A DNA stretch of 64,000 nt, from positions 56,652 to 120,651 of the forward strand of contig NZ_JOIY01000024.1 in assembly GCF_000720185.1 (NCBI RefSeq), written 5' to 3'. The position numbers and the translations under genes are program-made. Position 1 is the stretch's first letter, and the number at the start of each line of letters is the position of its first letter. The DNA comes from Streptomyces sp. NRRL S-340 (GTDB lineage Bacteria > Actinomycetota > Actinomycetes > Streptomycetales > Streptomycetaceae). Of the stretch, positions 58,754 through 64,000 are shown piece after piece. The notes below the pieces were generated by a model. That model did not search any database. It was given only the letters and a program-made list of their open reading frames with translations, and was not told the DNA's origin.

Positions 58754-59128
58754 ATGAACAACCCCCAGCAGCTGCGCTACAGCAAGGAGCACGAGTGGCT
58801 GTCGCCCGCCGAGGACGGCGTCGCGACGGTCGGCATCACGGAGTTCGCGGCCAACGCGCTCGGTGACGTCGTCTACGCCGACCTCCCGGCGGTGGGCTCC
58901 ACGGTGACCGCGGGCGAGACCTGCGGCGAACTGGAGTCGACCAAGTCGGTCTCCGACCTGTACTCCCCGGTCAGCGGTGAGATCACCGAGATCAACCAGG
59001 ACGTGGTGGACGACCCGTCCCTGGTGAACTCCGCGCCCTTCGAGGGCGGCTGGCTGTTCAAGGTGCGTCTGACGGAGGAGCCGGCCGACCTGCTCTCCGC
59101 CGACGAGTACACCGCCCAGAACGGCTGA
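58754..59128 (+). CDS. gcvH: Glycine cleavage system H protein
   Basis: Lipoyl carrier of the glycine cleavage complex, 124 residues. The lipoylated Lys is Lys64 in [20 protein letters not shown]. Conserved KEHEWLSP start. ATG 58754 follows AGGAG. 109 bases after gcvT and 17 bases before glyA; the operon is continuous. Confidence 0.97.
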   Translation: MNNPQQLRYSKEHEWLSPAEDGVATVGITEFAANALGDVVYADLPAVGSTVTAGETCGELESTKSVSDLYSPVSGEITEINQDVVDDPSLVNSAPFEGGWLFKVRLTEEPADLLSADEYTAQNG

Positions 59129-59145
59129 GGAGCGGACGGATCCAG

Positions 59146-60408
<1,263 letters not shown>

Positions 60409-60422
60409 GTCACCGGCAACAC

Positions 60423-60455
60423 CGCGCGGGCGCCGGCGACCCCGGCGCCCGCGCG
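60423..60455 (+). terminator. Hairpin between glyA and sdaA
   Basis: Perfect 14-bp stem CGCGCGGGCGCCGG / CCGGCGCCCGCGCG with a 5-base loop, 15 bases after the glyA stop. Probably terminates or attenuates before sdaA. Confidence 0.8.
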
Positions 60456-60506
60456 CTGCCGCCCTCTTCCCACCCCCTCGCACCACCCCCGCATTGAGGA
60501 GTCCCC

Positions 60507-61874
<1,368 letters not shown>

Positions 61875-62009
61875 GCGCCCCGGCGCCCCCGCCGCGCGCC
61901 CGTGCCGCGGCCGGGCAGATGTGCGAACGCGCTGGAGGGATCGACCGTGGCGAAGTGGGGCAGAACTCAACCGACGACTCCTCCCCCCACGGTCCTTCAG
62001 GGAGTTTGC

Positions 62010-62564
62010 ATGCTGCACGGCATCGACGTGAGCGCGTACCAGTCCTCCACCTACGGCACGGACGGCCTCTCCTTCGTCTTCATCAAGGCGACGGAGGGCC
62101 GTTCGTACGTCAACTCCAGGCTCGGCGCCCAGGCCAAGCACGGCCGTGACGCCCATCTGGTCGTCGGCTTCTACCACTTCCTGTGGCCCGGCAACATCAC
62201 GGCCCAGGCCGAGTACTTCGTCTCCCACGCCCCGGAGAAGCGCGGCGACATCCTCGCCGTCGACTGGGAGTCCACCGGCGAGGGCACCCACGCCTCCAAC
62301 GCGGAGAAGGACGCCTTCATCCGCAAGGTGAAGCACCTGCGCCCGCACAACCGGGTGCTGCTCTACACCAACCGCCACTTCTGGCTGAGCGTCGACACCA
62401 CCTCCTACGCCGGGGACGGCCTGTGGATCGCCGACTACGTCTCCGCCGGCCACCCCCGCATCAAGGCCAAGTGGCGGTTCCACCAGTACACCGACGATCC
62501 CCACGACAAGAACGTGGCGAACTTCTCCAGTACGGCGGCGCTGCGGGAGTGGGCCACGGTGTGA
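62010..62564 (+). CDS. GH25 lysozyme-like muramidase
   Basis: 184 residues, essentially one GH25 domain: Asp in HGIDVSAYQ, Asp and Glu in DILAVDWESTGEG, and YHFLWPGNITAQAEYFVSH. It should cleave MurNAc-GlcNAc bonds of peptidoglycan. No signal peptide is visible from ATG 62010, which follows GGGAG by 6 bases. A second in-frame start, GTG 61947, has a better GGAGGG site 7 bases upstream and would add 21 residues, still with no signal. Release may occur by lysis or an unknown route. The substrate residues match lysozyme, but a lytic role is inferred. Confidence 0.88.
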   Translation: MLHGIDVSAYQSSTYGTDGLSFVFIKATEGRSYVNSRLGAQAKHGRDAHLVVGFYHFLWPGNITAQAEYFVSHAPEKRGDILAVDWESTGEGTHASNAEKDAFIRKVKHLRPHNRVLLYTNRHFWLSVDTTSYAGDGLWIADYVSAGHPRIKAKWRFHQYTDDPHDKNVANFSSTAALREWATV

Positions 62565-62586
62565 CGGTCCGCCCCGGGGGCGGCCG

Positions 62587-63246
62587 TCAGGCCCGGAAGT
62601 CCGCCGGGCGCTCGGGGGACGCCTCCGCCAGGGCCTTGGTGACGGCGTCGACGCCCTCCTGCAGCCCGTAGACCGGGGTGCCGGGCTGCTGGCGCCAGGA
62701 GTCGTCGATGGTGCCGGAGTCCACCGTGTCGAAGCCCAGTTCCTCGATCAGCGCCCGCACCTTCGCCTTGGCCGCCGGGTCGTCGCCGGCGACCGGCAGC
62801 GCGAGGCGGCCGGGGTCACCGGCCGGGCGGGGCCGGTCCAGGAGGTCCTGCGCGTAGGTGCCGTTGAAGGCCTTGACCACGGGGTGGCCCAGGTGCTGCG
62901 AGGTCCAGCGGCTCTCGGTGAGGCCCTCGTCCTCGATGGCCGCGATCCTGCCGTCGCGCTGCGGGTAGTAGTTGCCGGTGTCGATCACGACCACGCCGTC
63001 CGCCGCTCCCTCCAGCAGTCCGGAGGGCAGGTCCGGGACCGCCTTGAGCGGGACCGTGACCACGACGACCTCGGCGCCGCGCGCCGCCTCCTCGACCCGC
63101 ACGGGCGTCGCGCCGGTCTCCTCGGCCAGCGCGGCGAGGGTCTGCGGGCCGCGTGAGTTCGCGACGGACACCTCGTGTCCGAGCGCGGTGAGCCGCCGGG
63201 TGAGGTTGCCGCCGATGTTGCCCGCGCCGATGATGCCGATCTTCAT
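62587..63246 (-). CDS. F420/NADP-dependent reductase-like protein
   Basis: 219 residues, NADPH-dependent F420 reductase family. The nucleotide loop is MKIGIIGAGNIGGNLTRRLT, with VANSRGPQTLAALAEE (2'-phosphate contact) and VVVVTVPLKAVPDLP, VIDTGNYYPQRDG. Such proteins transfer hydride between F420H2 and NADP, or act as simple NADP oxidoreductases; which applies here is unclear. ATG 63246 has GAGG 9 bases upstream. Converges with the lysozyme gene. Confidence 0.87.
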   Translation of the reverse strand: MKIGIIGAGNIGGNLTRRLTALGHEVSVANSRGPQTLAALAEETGATPVRVEEAARGAEVVVVTVPLKAVPDLPSGLLEGAADGVVVIDTGNYYPQRDGRIAAIEDEGLTESRWTSQHLGHPVVKAFNGTYAQDLLDRPRPAGDPGRLALPVAGDDPAAKAKVRALIEELGFDTVDSGTIDDSWRQQPGTPVYGLQEGVDAVTKALAEASPERPADFRA

Positions 63247-63416
63247 CTCAGTTCGCCTCGCTCTTCCGGAGGTTCCGGAGGTCGGTGCCGGTGGTGTCGT
63301 GTCCGTGCCGTACAGCGTGTGCAAGGCACCTCCAACCCCGGCCCGGCGCGGGCTATTCCGGGCGTGCGCCGAACGGGTGGGCGGCGGGCCGCGGGGACCG
63401 GACGGGACACGGAGAA

Positions 63417-63448
63417 GGGGCGCCCGGTGGCAGGCCACCGGACGCCCC
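63417..63448 (-). terminator. Terminator of the EF-hand gene
   Basis: GGGGCG/CGCCCC and CCGGTGG/CCACCGG with one mismatch pair, loop CAGG, 11 bases past the stop at 63460. Confidence 0.75.
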
Positions 63449-63459
63449 TCGCGCGGGCG

Positions 63460-63672
63460 TCACTTGTTCAGGTAGTCCCAGAACTCGTCGAACGACAGGA
63501 CCTTGTCGCCGTTGAGGTCCCGCTGCTTGATGATCGCCTCCGCCACCGTGTCGGTGACGTTCCAGTCGCCTCCCTGCGCGAGGGCGGACTTGAACTCGGC
63601 AGCGGTGATGTATCCGTCACCGTCCGCATCGATCCGCTTGAACTGCTCGCGTGCCTCGTCGATGTCCGCCAC
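63460..63672 (-). CDS. EF-hand calcium-binding protein
   Basis: 70 residues with two canonical EF-hand loops: DADGDGYITAAE (residues ~15-26) and DLNGDKVLSFDE (~52-63), all ligand positions filled. A small calbindin-like calcium buffer or sensor; Streptomyces has several such Cab proteins linked to development. GTG 63672 with GGGGCGG nearby. It stands alone with its own terminator. Confidence 0.93.
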   Translation of the reverse strand: MADIDEAREQFKRIDADGDGYITAAEFKSALAQGGDWNVTDTVAEAIIKQRDLNGDKVLSFDEFWDYLNK

Positions 63673-63889
63673 CGATCCGCCCCTCTGTGTCGCTTCAGGT
63701 CCGTCTTGCTGTCGTACTGACGCAGGTCAGATTAACGGCCCGCGGCCCCGGTGCGGTCATCGCCCGGGTCTGTGAGGCCGCGCCCGGGGCCGTCGGGCCC
63801 GGGGACACGGACGGGCGGAGGCGGAGGCGGTCACGGACACCTTGCGGGGCATTCACGGTGCCGCCGGGCGCCTGGAGGCGGCGGTCGGG

Positions 63890-64000
63890 GTGGACGAGGA
63901 CGTACGGCACCGGGAGCTGAGGCGGAAGCCCGCGCGGGCGCGGGCGGGGCAGGCTGGGCAGGCGGGGCAGGCGGGGCAGGCGGGGCAGGCGGGGCAGGCG
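63890..64000 (+). CDS. Possible start of an open frame with GQA repeats (partial)
   Basis: GTG 63890 with GGAGG about 11 bases upstream opens a frame that reads MDEDVRHRELRRKPARARAG and then repeats Gly-Gln-Ala to the window edge. It is open but cut off, and repeat-coded residues give no family. It may not be a gene. Confidence 0.25.
   Translation, partial: MDEDVRHRELRRKPARARAGQAGQAGQAGQAGQAGQA
63946..63999. repeat. 9-bp tandem repeat at window edge
   Basis: Six units of GGGGCAGGC (the second is TGGGCAGGC), 63946-63999, running off the right end, so the copy number is unknown. The period of 9 keeps any reading frame. Confidence 0.9.

Larger units (their letters stand above)
63673..64000. 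other. End region, no firm gene
   Basis: The EF-hand promoter must lie just right of 63672. No firm gene is seen further right apart from the weak plus-strand frame noted at 63890. The edge cuts off a tandem repeat. Confidence 0.4.

Noticed and set aside
63670..64000. A firm gene at the right edge
   Set aside because: The only frame is repeat-coded and cut off, so I list it at low confidence instead of calling it a gene.

Overview
The window is very GC-rich, uses ATG and GTG starts with GGAGG-type ribosome sites, and its gene order matches a conserved core-chromosome segment of Streptomyces (from memory, roughly S. coelicolor SCO5463 to SCO5515 read backwards). I assign it to a Streptomyces chromosome arm-proximal or core region. 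No rRNA, tRNA, CRISPR array, insertion sequence, prophage or biosynthetic gene cluster is visible.

Layout. 1-6.6 kb: the end of a drug-type MFS exporter, then serA and the branched-chain amino acid genes ilvC, ilvN and ilvB, all on the minus strand. ilvB is preceded by a 13-residue leader peptide and an attenuator hairpin. 6.6-22 kb: a membrane GGDEF protein with a degenerate EAL domain, a 2-hydroxyacid dehydrogenase, an aldo/keto reductase, a lipoprotein sugar dehydrogenase, a large LuxR-type ATPase regulator, small proteins, a low-complexity membrane protein bracketed by two related palindromic repeats, a GNAT and an MMPL exporter. 22-26 kb: gatC-gatA-small membrane protein-gatB, the amidotransferase operon. 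26-36 kb: a TetR-controlled cupin/DUF4267 unit with two matching operators, the second GGDEF-EAL protein (RmdB-like), ligA, a MetE-like protein, an SDR, a LOG protein, DUF427 and a hydrolase. 36-45.7 kb: mnmA, an amidase and a cysteine desulfurase, then a FabR-like TetR with its own operator pair, a WYL regulator facing its probable target, a thioesterase, an esterase and a TRIC channel. 45.7-54 kb: a secreted M1 peptidase and a complete oligopeptide ABC transporter (C-A-B-D-F order); its second ATPase carries a long acidic then lysine-rich tail. 54-62 kb: two SseB paralogues and a P-loop protein diverge from a tandem glycine riboswitch driving gcvT-gcvH-glyA-sdaA. 62-64 kb: a GH25 lysozyme, an F420/NADP-type reductase, an EF-hand protein and a 9-bp tandem repeat at the window edge.

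How they work together. Much of the window is amino-acid metabolism with RNA-level control: serine synthesis (serA), branched-chain synthesis under attenuation (ilv), and glycine/serine breakdown under a riboswitch. Peptide uptake plus a secreted aminopeptidase would feed it. Two c-di-GMP proteins of opposite predicted output (one apparently synthase-only, one with both domains intact) lie 20 kb apart. mnmA and a cysteine desulfurase, two genes apart, form a plausible sulfur relay for tRNA thiolation.

Most of the window is ordinary and well conserved. The less explained items are the palindromic repeat pair near 17.5 and 18.6 kb, the histone-like tail of OppF, the degenerate EAL protein with a repeat-encoded insert, and three sets of candidate operators that can be read directly from the sequence.
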